A DNA stretch of 64,000 bases, taken from CAWINY01 sp963837635 (GTDB taxonomy: Bacteria; Acidobacteriota; Terriglobia; Terriglobales; Acidobacteriaceae). The notes under the pieces were generated by a model that made no database searches, was not told the DNA's origin, and was given only the letters and a program-made list of their open reading frames with translations. The position numbers were made by a program, and so were the translations under genes. Within the stretch, counting starts at the first letter, position 1, and each line of letters begins with the position of its first letter. The stretch covers positions 1,302,001-1,366,000 of the forward strand of contig CAWINY010000007.1 of the NCBI GenBank assembly GCA_963837635.1. Direction: 5' to 3'. This document shows positions 27,981-36,215 of the stretch, one piece after another.

Positions 27981-28379
27981 TTACTCGCCTGGCGGGGGAA
28001 GTGTGTCCGTATCCGTCCTGTAATCAATCGCATAGGCTAAGAACTCGGATTGCGCGGCGCGTAGTAGAAGTCCTCCCATAACCCCAAGGAAATCAGCGCC
28101 TTTGACCCCAAACTCGGATTGCGCGATGTCCCAGGGAAGTCGATTGAAAGGGGAGGGCAAACGCAGGGGTTCCGGCGCGCGGGCCTGCGCACTCCGGGTC
28201 AGAATCCGATGGGCGGCAAAGTAGTCCGGATGTCGTCCCCGCCATACCGCCTGCATCTTGCGACGACGAACATCCTGGCACTCCACGCGCCCACACGTGC
28301 GTTGCCGCGCTCCCACCCGTGGATCAGGCCGGAACCAGCTACGGCAGATGCAACAAGGTCGCTTATGAGCATCAGGCAT
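27981..28379 (-). CDS. zinc-ribbon protein of the IS21-like element, copy 2
   Basis: 132 aa. CCICRSWF and CGRVECQDVRRRK give a four-Cys ribbon with a basic helix, then GRHPDYFAAHR, parallel to GRHP/AHPNYLREYR in copy 1. The tail is unrelated to copy 1 but again carries a direct DNA repeat encoding AQSEF. The start at 28379 is the first ATG before the ribbon. Probably a DNA-binding accessory factor of transposition (inference). Confidence 0.65.
   Translation of the reverse strand: MPDAHKRPCCICRSWFRPDPRVGARQRTCGRVECQDVRRRKMQAVWRGRHPDYFAAHRILTRSAQARAPEPLRLPSPFNRLPWDIAQSEFGVKGADFLGVMGGLLLRAAQSEFLAYAIDYRTDTDTLPPPGE
28042..28125. repeat. two direct repeats, 69-base spacing
   Basis: AACTCGGATTGCGCG occurs at 28042-28056 and 28111-28125, at the same place relative to the ParB-like and zinc-ribbon genes as the three repeats of element 1, but with a different sequence. 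Confidence 0.75.
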
Positions 28380-29331
28380 GGTGACTCATCATCACCACGT
28401 CACTAACCCGGGCTTAGTTTGATTCTTGATTACCGAAGAGGTGGGTATCTTGGCCGGCTCAAATAGTCGCGCCCGCACCTACGACGCAAGCCGTCCACAA
28501 TGTGCTTCTGAAATCCCGTCGTCTCGCCATAGCTTATAGCTAATAAGCATCCCCCTTCGCGGGGACGGCTAACGAACAACTCAGTCCAGCTAAGTGCATC
28601 ATTTCACAGAGATTGTTTACCTCTTATATCCTCGGGCGACGATTTCGTGTTCGCTCTTTCCGGACAAGACTTTTCTTCTTGACACACCGGCCAGTGTGGA
28701 CCGAGAAGTGTCTTGCTTTACAGCGCAATCTAAGGCCGCTTTGCTCTCTGGCGTATCAGTCACCAGCGACTCAGTCAGCTGATGCCCAGAATAACCGCCG
28801 TATTGGGGATTCTTGTTGTCGCGGGGCGGTCGCGGCCAATCCGTCGTACCGGGCTCCTGCTGGCTAACTCGATCGTTTTCCCGGAATGGAACCGGGGAGG
28901 AACATCGGTATTGGGGAGCAACGGAAAAGAAAAACTCGCTTACGGGACTTTCAGACACTGCCCCGTCAGTATCAAACTGTTCACATTGGCCGAAACTTAC
29001 GCTGGCTGGGTAGCTTTAAGTTAACTACCAGCATCCTGTGGCGGTTTGCCTATTCATATTTTACTTGCCAAGAACGACAAGTTCGCTATACTTTGATCGC
29101 TTTTCCGCACAATTTGTAGTCATCGCGCGATGAGCAGACGCACCGCAATGCGCCCTGCAAGAGGCGTAGTGTGTCTTGGGCTCGGTCAGAATTGATGCGC
29201 GTCCACGGGCGTTGTTGCATTTGGGTGATAAAAGAGATTCCAGTTCAGAGGCGTACTCTCTTTGAATACGCTGCCAAGTAATCGGTACCCACGCAGTTAA
29301 GAAACATTAGGATACAGAGGAGCGGATTGTA
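28380..29331. other. about 950 bases without a recognised gene inside element 2
   Basis: Only short open frames with no protein-like pattern are seen. The stretch is less GC-rich than the transposition genes and marks the change from transposase module to cargo. I looked for a second copy of the IS right end here and saw none. The last part should hold the promoter of the giant surface-protein gene; a GAGGAGCGG before 29332 is its ribosome binding site. Confidence 0.5.
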
Positions 29332-32300
29332 ATGCGAGCAATCTCCCGTGTTCTGGTTCTCATGCTCGGTTTCATGGCTTTCACCGGAATGATGTTTGGG
29401 AAGTCTTCTTCCTCCGTGACTGTCGCCTCGTCGTTGAACCCGTCCACCTATGGAGCTTCTGTGAAGTTCACTGCCACGGTAACGCCGTCGGCCGCGACGG
29501 GGACAGTAACGTTCAAGGACGGAAGCACAACGTTGGGAACCGGTACTCTCAGCAGCGGGAAAACCACGTTCAGCACCTCGGCACTTGCAGTTGGATCGCA
29601 TTCGATCACGGCCGCCTATGGCGGGGACTCTAATTACAACAGCAGCACCTCATCAGCTCTAATCCAAACGGTCAACAAAGCCAACACGACGGTCACGCTG
29701 GCTTCGTCTGCAAACCCATCGGCGTATGGCTCCTCAGTGAAATTCACGGCGACACTCTCACCGTCGGCCGCGACGGGGACGGTGACGTTCAAGGATGGAA
29801 GCACGACCCTGGGAACCGGCACTCTCAGCAGCGGGAAGGCGACGTTCAGCACTTCGACTCTGGTGGTGGGATCACATTCGATCACGGCGTCCTACGGCGG
29901 CAGCACAAATTACAACAGCAGTACCTCGTCAGCACTTACGCAGACGGTCAACAAGGCGAACACGACAGTCACATTGGCTTCATCCGCAAACCCGTCAACA
30001 TACGGTTCATCCGTAACGTTCACTGCCACAGTAACGCCGTCGGTCGCGACGGGAGCAGTGACGTTCAAAGACGGAAGCACGGCGCTGGGAACGGGCACGA
30101 TCAGCAGCGGGAAAGCGACATTCAGCATCTCGACGCTTGCGGCGGGATCACATTCGATCACGGCCTCCTACGGTGGTGACGCAAATGACAACGGTAGCAC
30201 ATCCTCAGCGCTGACCCAGACGGTACAGAAAGCGAATACGACAATTACGCTGACGTCGTCTGCAAACCCATCGGCGTATGGCTCCTCGGTGACATTTACG
30301 GCGACACTCTCGCCGTCGGCCGCGACCGGGACGGTGACGTTCAAGGATGGAAGCACGACGCTGGGCACAGGCACTCTCAACAGCGGGCAGGCGACATTCA
30401 GCATCTCGACTCTCGCAGTGGGATCACACGCGATCAAGGCTTCCTATGGTGGCGACACGAACTACAACACCAGCACGTCGGCAACGCTGACGCAAACCGT
30501 CGAACAGGCATCTGCAGTGGCACTGATATCTTCTGCGAACCCGTCGGCATATGGTTCATCGCTAACGTTCACGGCAACGGTCTCGCCGTCAGCGGCAACG
30601 GGAACGGTGACGTTCTACGACGGCGGCACAGCGTTGGGAACAGGCACTCTCAGCAGCGGGATTGCGACTTATGCCACATCGATCCTCGCACCGGGTGCAC
30701 ATTTCATCACGGCCGTCTATGGCGGCAGCAGCATCTATGCGGGTAGTACATCTCCCGTACTGACGCAGAATGTGCAAACGGTCACAGCAATTTCTGTCAC
30801 CCCGCAGAACGCTTCGCTGGCTGTCGGCGCTACACAACAATTCACAGCTACTGGGACCTTTTCCGATGGCAGCCAAGGCAACATAACTTCCAGCGCAACA
30901 TGGACCTCATCCGATGTTACCGTCGCCAAAATATCACCTGCAGGAATTGCGACTGGCGTCGCGGAAGGGACGGCGACGATTACAGCGGCTGTGGGCACGA
31001 TCAATGGTTCAGCATCGCTCACTGGCACGCCGTCGAGGTTTAGATTCACGGGCAGTCTGATCACGAACCGGGGATACAACACAGCAACCGTTCTCCAGAA
31101 CGGCAAAGTGCTGATCGTTGGGGGCTGGATCGGCGGCCTCTACGAGATTGGGGCATGCGAACTGTACGATCCTGTCACTGGGATATTCACCTCCACGGGC
31201 AGCCTCCATATCCCCCGCGCCTGGCACACAGCGACGCTTCTCCAAAACGGGCGGGTCCTGATCGCAGGCGGTTCTGCGACCGACTCGCAGGGCCTCGGCT
31301 ATGATCCAATACAGGCTGAGCTTTACGACCCAGCTACAGGATCGTTTTCCTATGCGGGCGCCCTCAACCAAGGGCGAGTTGCCCACAGCGCAACGCTTCT
31401 CCAGAGCGGACAAGTATTGCTTACAGGAGGGTGGACTTCTTCTGGAACGACAGCTACCGCCGAACTGTATGACCCCACAACGAGCAGTTTTAGCTATACA
31501 ACCGGTAGTCTTAGCGCGGCGTTAGAGGATCAATCTGCAACGCTGCTCAACGATGGCACGGTCCTGATTGTGGGGGGCGACACCAGCGGCGATTCCTCGA
31601 CTGCTGTCGCTGATGCTGAGATCTACAATCCCGCAACCCAAACTTTTACGCCAACGGGCAGCCTCCAGGCGGCGCGATCGAATCACACAGCAACGCTGCT
31701 AGCCAACGGGAAAGTTCTCATTTCCACGGGGAGGAACAACCAAGGGTATTTGTCGGCAGCAGAATTATACGATCCGATCGCCAAAGCGTTCACTGTGACA
31801 GGGCCCCTTACCTATCCAAGGGCTTACGCCACCGCCACCCTGTTGAACAGCGGACAGACCCTGATTGTAGGCGGCGTGGGCTCCACCGGCAGTTCCCTGG
31901 GTCCAGCAGAACTGTACGACCCGACCAGCGCGACATTCTCTCTCGCGGGCAATCTTAATATTCCTCGCGCAGTACAAACAGCGTCGCTGCTCAACGATGG
32001 AACCGTTTTGATTGCGGGAGGCTCTGTCGCCCAAGCGGAGATTTACCAGTCGGCTGGTTCGCCGATTCAACCGCCCGATTCATTGCAGATCACTCCAGCG
32101 TCAGCCAATGTGCCGGTTGGGGGAACGCAGCACTTCACGGCCATAGATAACTTCGGGTATCCGCGCTCTGACGTGACCTGGACAGTGAGCGACCCTAGCC
32201 TGGCAACCGTCACGACGGATGAAAACGACGCAGCAGTTCTTACCGGCCTTGCGGCTGGGCAGGTCACGCTCACGGCAACCGCCGAAACGGCTAGCGCGCA

Positions 32301-34461
32301 AGAACAGGTCACCATCCTGGCCGCGGGTTCATATCCGCCGGGCACGGTTGGTTGGTCCAACCCTCCGGTGCCGGGCTTTTCTCCGCTGCAGCTTGTTCAG
32401 GCGGTGCCGACCGCCTCGGGGCCGGATCTCTATTCCACCCAATTAAGCAGTGATGGCACACAAACAGTGGTGCAAGCTCTTACCGCCGATGGCCGCCAAC
32501 TGTGGCAAACCCGGTTACCCGCGCCGCTTAACAACAATAGCGTCCCCGATGGTTTGGGTGGATTGATAGTGACCGAATATGACAACTGCACTTCGGGACA
32601 GCCCTTGACGGTCGTCGATTTGGACCCCGTCTACGGCCAGATCATGTGGTCAGTTCAGGCGGCAGGTATTCAGCAGGGCAATCATATCGTCTATTGTTAC
32701 ACCGGCGGAGCAACTATGGCGCCGCAGATCGCGGTTCGCGGGGATGGAGCAGTGATCATCTCTGAGCCTACAAATAATGGATTTCCACCTTTGACGGTAG
32801 GTGGGGTTACATACGATATTCCTCGCTCGATAAACACACTTAACGGCAATACGATATACGTACAGTGCTGTATGGGACCGCCAATGGTGAATACTGACGG
32901 AGCGGCCTATGTGGAATACGAAGTGCGCGACGTTGTCAACAATGTCATTACTTCCGATACGCTTTACTTGTTCCAGATCAATCCAGACAATTCCACAGGC
33001 ACTACGGTGCTTAGCACTACCACTCAGAACCAAGCGCTGTTGCCCGGCCCGATAGTTCCGGACGGCCAAGGCGGAGTTTTGGCGACTTGGACGATTTCTC
33101 CCTCCGAACCCCCGGTGACGCAGTATCCCTATCAGGCCGTGGACGTGGTTGCTGGAGTGGTTGGCAATCCCTACGGCTTGCCGTTCAGCCCGGCAACGGT
33201 TACGTTTGGGCAATCTCCGACAATTGTGCTCGGAGAGACCGGTGTCGCCTTTGCGAGTGGACCGACGACGGCCGCCGATGGCGTGACCCAGGTGAGCCAG
33301 GTCGCTTCGTTCAATATCACCTCCGGAGCACCCAACTGGACCTATCAGGGAACGGCAGGGAACACCCTGACAATTATGGCGGTCCTCTCAGATGGCGGCC
33401 TTGCCATCAACGATTCTCAAAATGGTATCATTGACCTTAATGCCGGTGGAAATCCGTTTCTGGTGTCCGGGTCTCTTGGATCTGTTCCACAGTATTCATG
33501 GAGCGGAAACTGGTATGTTCAGGGCTCTCAGGCAGCTTCAGAACTCGTGTTACCACTAGATGTGGATCCTGCTGATTTCTGGGCGACTCCGAATGGTAAC
33601 CCCTCGCTAAACGGAGGACCGGACGCGCTATGTCCTTGTCTGTCGCAGGTTTTCGTGACTGGAAATGGGAATACTGTCCAGGAGTATCCCAATATGTCCG
33701 CCCACAATCTGCAACGGTCCTCAGAGACTGACGTACAGAGTCAAAACTCGGAAATCCAAACCGCAACGTCAGCACCAGCAGATTGCCCGATATGTGCCTT
33801 GACCTCACCTAGCTGCAGGACAATTGCTGGAGCACAATCCACATATCTTCTCATCGTCGGTGACCAGGGCAGGAACAATGGCCCAGGCCACGACTGGAAT
33901 GTAGGATACTCCTTTGGACTAGCTGCGCAACAGCAGGCTAATAACCTGAGTCTGCAAGGGCATCGAATAATTGCCTGCCGGGCGACTACGGTTCAGGATT
34001 TCAATTCTGCGCTCACGTCAAACGGGTTGATCGACGGAGGTGTAATCTACTTCGGGCATGCTGGTCGCATTACAGACTCAACAGGTACATATCGTGCCCT
34101 ATTTGTTGGCCAAGACCCTGTCACCAACGAGAACCTTTACAGTAGTAACGTTGACTTACTCTCGAATGCACTACTCGGACCAAACGCGGCAATCACACTG
34201 AATGCATGTGATACGGCTATAACCGAAGCTGGCCAAGGTCCACCCATTGCCCAAGTGATTTCAAATCAACTTGGGAGAGGCGTCTACGGCTACGCAGTTG
34301 GAATGTATTTCAGTTCGTACAATGCTGCCAGTGACCAATCACGAACTGGCGCAGGGAAAAAAGCACCTCCCGACCTGCCTGTCTATATGGTCCCCGAGGG
34401 TCCGCCTGGGAACAAGCCAAACCCACTGGCATGCACAGCCCAATCATGTGTCAAACAGTGA
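29332..34461 (+). CDS. giant secreted Ig-like/Kelch protein with C-terminal CHAT/caspase-like domain
   Basis: 1709 aa. A signal peptide (MRAISRVLVLMLGFMAFTGM) is followed by five near-identical Big_3-type Ig repeats of about 90 aa (to about residue 485; motif TGTVTFKDGSTTLGTGTL), one Big_2 domain (about 485-560), six or so Kelch/galactose-oxidase repeats (about 565-905; motif LLQNGRVLIAGG...AELYDP), another Big_2 (about 915-993), and a propeller-like stretch rich in GG(L/V) turns. The C terminus (about 1495-1700) has GGVIYFGHAGR with H1576 and ITLNACDTA with C1626, the His-Cys spacing and LNACxT form of CHAT/caspase-like clan CD proteases. It is probably an exported adhesin-like protein with a protease-like tail. 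Five Ig repeats almost identical at DNA level may vary in number. Confidence 0.8.
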   Translation: MRAISRVLVLMLGFMAFTGMMFGKSSSSVTVASSLNPSTYGASVKFTATVTPSAATGTVTFKDGSTTLGTGTLSSGKTTFSTSALAVGSHSITAAYGGDSNYNSSTSSALIQTVNKANTTVTLASSANPSAYGSSVKFTATLSPSAATGTVTFKDGSTTLGTGTLSSGKATFSTSTLVVGSHSITASYGGSTNYNSSTSSALTQTVNKANTTVTLASSANPSTYGSSVTFTATVTPSVATGAVTFKDGSTALGTGTISSGKATFSISTLAAGSHSITASYGGDANDNGSTSSALTQTVQKANTTITLTSSANPSAYGSSVTFTATLSPSAATGTVTFKDGSTTLGTGTLNSGQATFSISTLAVGSHAIKASYGGDTNYNTSTSATLTQTVEQASAVALISSANPSAYGSSLTFTATVSPSAATGTVTFYDGGTALGTGTLSSGIATYATSILAPGAHFITAVYGGSSIYAGSTSPVLTQNVQTVTAISVTPQNASLAVGATQQFTATGTFSDGSQGNITSSATWTSSDVTVAKISPAGIATGVAEGTATITAAVGTINGSASLTGTPSRFRFTGSLITNRGYNTATVLQNGKVLIVGGWIGGLYEIGACELYDPVTGIFTSTGSLHIPRAWHTATLLQNGRVLIAGGSATDSQGLGYDPIQAELYDPATGSFSYAGALNQGRVAHSATLLQSGQVLLTGGWTSSGTTATAELYDPTTSSFSYTTGSLSAALEDQSATLLNDGTVLIVGGDTSGDSSTAVADAEIYNPATQTFTPTGSLQAARSNHTATLLANGKVLISTGRNNQGYLSAAELYDPIAKAFTVTGPLTYPRAYATATLLNSGQTLIVGGVGSTGSSLGPAELYDPTSATFSLAGNLNIPRAVQTASLLNDGTVLIAGGSVAQAEIYQSAGSPIQPPDSLQITPASANVPVGGTQHFTAIDNFGYPRSDVTWTVSDPSLATVTTDENDAAVLTGLAAGQVTLTATAETASAQEQVTILAAGSYPPGTVGWSNPPVPGFSPLQLVQAVPTASGPDLYSTQLSSDGTQTVVQALTADGRQLWQTRLPAPLNNNSVPDGLGGLIVTEYDNCTSGQPLTVVDLDPVYGQIMWSVQAAGIQQGNHIVYCYTGGATMAPQIAVRGDGAVIISEPTNNGFPPLTVGGVTYDIPRSINTLNGNTIYVQCCMGPPMVNTDGAAYVEYEVRDVVNNVITSDTLYLFQINPDNSTGTTVLSTTTQNQALLPGPIVPDGQGGVLATWTISPSEPPVTQYPYQAVDVVAGVVGNPYGLPFSPATVTFGQSPTIVLGETGVAFASGPTTAADGVTQVSQVASFNITSGAPNWTYQGTAGNTLTIMAVLSDGGLAINDSQNGIIDLNAGGNPFLVSGSLGSVPQYSWSGNWYVQGSQAASELVLPLDVDPADFWATPNGNPSLNGGPDALCPCLSQVFVTGNGNTVQEYPNMSAHNLQRSSETDVQSQNSEIQTATSAPADCPICALTSPSCRTIAGAQSTYLLIVGDQGRNNGPGHDWNVGYSFGLAAQQQANNLSLQGHRIIACRATTVQDFNSALTSNGLIDGGVIYFGHAGRITDSTGTYRALFVGQDPVTNENLYSSNVDLLSNALLGPNAAITLNACDTAITEAGQGPPIAQVISNQLGRGVYGYAVGMYFSSYNAASDQSRTGAGKKAPPDLPVYMVPEGPPGNKPNPLACTAQSCVKQ

Positions 34462-34476
34462 TTTGAAAGTGATGAT

Positions 34477-35067
34477 ATGAAACGACTGCTTATCGCGTTA
34501 ATTACATGTTCCGCTATTGGGGCAACTGCACACCCCCCGATGGGTTCCGGGCCTTATCCTAAGGATGTCGTGGACCAATTCGTCAAAATGGATGTGGAAG
34601 GTGAACGGCTTACGCCTGAAGGATGGCGTAAAGCTGATGCTCTCTTCGTTAAAGCGAGCGAACCACCACACTCAGAAGTTCTCATAGTGATTGCTAGACA
34701 CTACGCCGTTAGCGAGGCGACAGAAAGAAAGAAAAACAATACGGCCGAATTTTACATGGGTTACGAAGAAGTCGGGCACATCGATGTTGCTTCGCTACGT
34801 TTTTCGCCGTCGAATAGCGGGATGGAGACTCGGTCGTTCGACAAGTATACCGTTGTTTCAGGCGATGTTAATCGTGAGCCCGCCAAAACCGCACATGAAG
34901 GAAATGCATCTTCGGAATGGAGAATCAACGGAACCCAGCCCACCGCGATGCACCTGACGGCAGCAACAGCCATGCGCTACGTGACTCAGATGCGCGACAG
35001 GACTAAAGACCCGGCCATTGAGAAGAACGCCGATCAGACACTAGCTAGGCTCGCACCTTTTCGCTGA
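34477..35067 (+). CDS. secreted cargo protein, paralog A
   Basis: 196 aa with a signal peptide (MKRLLIALITCSAIGATAHP). I do not recognise the family. It shares a clear pattern with the next gene: PKDVVDQFVKMDVEGERLTPEGW near residue 28 (quoted in part as PKDVVDQFVKMDVEG), a VxVxxH/AxxxVxE strand in the middle, and a C-terminal TAMRYVTQMRDRTKDPAIEKNADQTLARL block (in part DPAIEKNADQTLA). It lies 15 bases after the giant gene, so it is probably co-transcribed and may act with it outside the cytoplasm. Confidence 0.7.
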   Translation: MKRLLIALITCSAIGATAHPPMGSGPYPKDVVDQFVKMDVEGERLTPEGWRKADALFVKASEPPHSEVLIVIARHYAVSEATERKKNNTAEFYMGYEEVGHIDVASLRFSPSNSGMETRSFDKYTVVSGDVNREPAKTAHEGNASSEWRINGTQPTAMHLTAATAMRYVTQMRDRTKDPAIEKNADQTLARLAPFR

Positions 35068-35158
35068 GTTGAATCTGTTCCCCGTCAGCGAAAATGGGAG
35101 CGCAGCCACTAGGGTTGTGTGGAAGCTGACTTGGAATGAAAAGGAAGCAAGTTAGGCT

Positions 35159-35755
35159 ATGAAACATGTTCTGACGTATGGAGCCATCGTTGCTGTTGGG
35201 ACGGTATGCATCTTGGCCCAATCCTCCAGAAATGGTGTAAGGTCGCCTAAGGAGATAGTACAGGAGTTTTGGGAGATGGAGATGGAAGGCGGTCGGTTGT
35301 CAACGGAGGGTTGGAACAGGGCGGCGGTATTCTTCGTTCGTGCTAGTCCACCACCTCAGGACAAAGTTGTTACCGTTACTTTTGCGGGTTCTAGTGTGGA
35401 CGAGACGGCGAGAACGGGCAGTAAAGCGGAGGTCTACTTGGAATGCACTGAGGCTGGGCGGATTGATTCAGTGCTCCGTTTTGAGCCCTTAGCACACTAT
35501 TCGCACGCTGATAAGATGATGTGCAAGTATAGTCTTGTTCTTACGGACAGACACTGGGAAGTTGGACCCAACGGAGGGGCGGCAAAGGAAGTAACGGGGC
35601 GACCGGAGTGGAGAATCGCGGAGGAGCCAACGGATCTGCGTATCAGCGTGGCTACGGCAGTCCGTTATGTGACAGAAATGCGTGGCAAAACCAAAGATCC
35701 GGCAATCAAGAAGAACGCTGATCAGACCTTGGCCAAGCTCTTGCGTCTTCGCTAA
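35159..35755 (+). CDS. secreted cargo protein, paralog B
   Basis: 198 aa, signal peptide (MKHVLTYGAIVAVGTVCILAQ), same architecture as the preceding gene: PKEIVQEFWEMEMEGGRLS, EGWNRAAVFFVRASPPP, and a C-terminal TAVRYVTEMRGKTKDPAIKK block with NADQTLAKLL. About one third identity by eye suggests an old tandem duplication. Family and role unknown. Confidence 0.7.
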   Translation: MKHVLTYGAIVAVGTVCILAQSSRNGVRSPKEIVQEFWEMEMEGGRLSTEGWNRAAVFFVRASPPPQDKVVTVTFAGSSVDETARTGSKAEVYLECTEAGRIDSVLRFEPLAHYSHADKMMCKYSLVLTDRHWEVGPNGGAAKEVTGRPEWRIAEEPTDLRISVATAVRYVTEMRGKTKDPAIKKNADQTLAKLLRLR

Positions 35756-35793
35756 GCCTGACGACCGACTCAACATGTAAATGAAGGTCAGCA

Positions 35794-36161
35794 ATGAAAC
35801 AATTGTTCATGTTGGCGATTGTTCTGGCCTTGACGGGCGTAAGAACCACATCAGCCCAATGCGTGGAATCCCACGGCTCCCCCAGGGAAAATGTCGAGCA
35901 GCCGCAGAAGCTTGCTCTAACCCATTGATTCCACATGGCCCAGAAGGCCTTAAGCGAGTTTACCGTTCCGTTGCTCCCCAGACCCCAATCCCTGTCGATC
36001 CAATGACGGGGAATACGGAGTGGGCACTGCACTCCATGCAGGACGATCCGGATTCGGATTCCTGGGACGGGAACAACGTCTTCGATGTCCGTACTAAGTT
36101 CGGACGACACCGGGCTGGACGGCACAAAGTACAAGACATGGTGAGTTGTCGACTATCAGCG
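35794..36161 (+). pseudogene. broken small secreted-protein gene at the cargo end
   Basis: ATG at 35794 opens a signal peptide (MKQLFMLAIVLALTGVRTTSA) but the frame stops at 35928 after 44 aa. A second frame then reads protein-like sequence (VAPQTPIPVDPMTGNTEWAL) toward the element's right end at 36165. A frameshift or deletion in a third secreted-protein gene is the simplest reading; a genuine 44-aa secreted peptide is possible. Confidence 0.45.
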
Positions 36162-36215
36162 CCCGTGGGTCACTTCTGGTGAGCAGACCCGGGTCATTTC
36201 TCGCGAGTGCTGAAG

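Larger units (their letters stand above)
23274..36215. mobile_element. IS21-like element 2 carrying a 7.8-kb surface-protein cargo, inserted in a CRISPR repeat
   Basis: Left end CTTCGGCACTAACCAAGAA at 23274 and right end finishing GTGCTGAAG at 36215, each aligned base by base with the ends of element 1 (the 51-base right ends start GTGGGTCA in both). TCGCGGCC is duplicated at 23266-23273 and 36216-36223; removing the element rebuilds one perfect 36-nt repeat. The left 5.1 kb holds the same five genes as element 1, with istB broken by IS630. The right 7.8 kb (28380-36164) holds a giant Ig/Kelch/CHAT-like gene, two paralogous secreted-protein genes and a broken third gene. No separate right end is seen near 28400. 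Confidence 0.8.
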
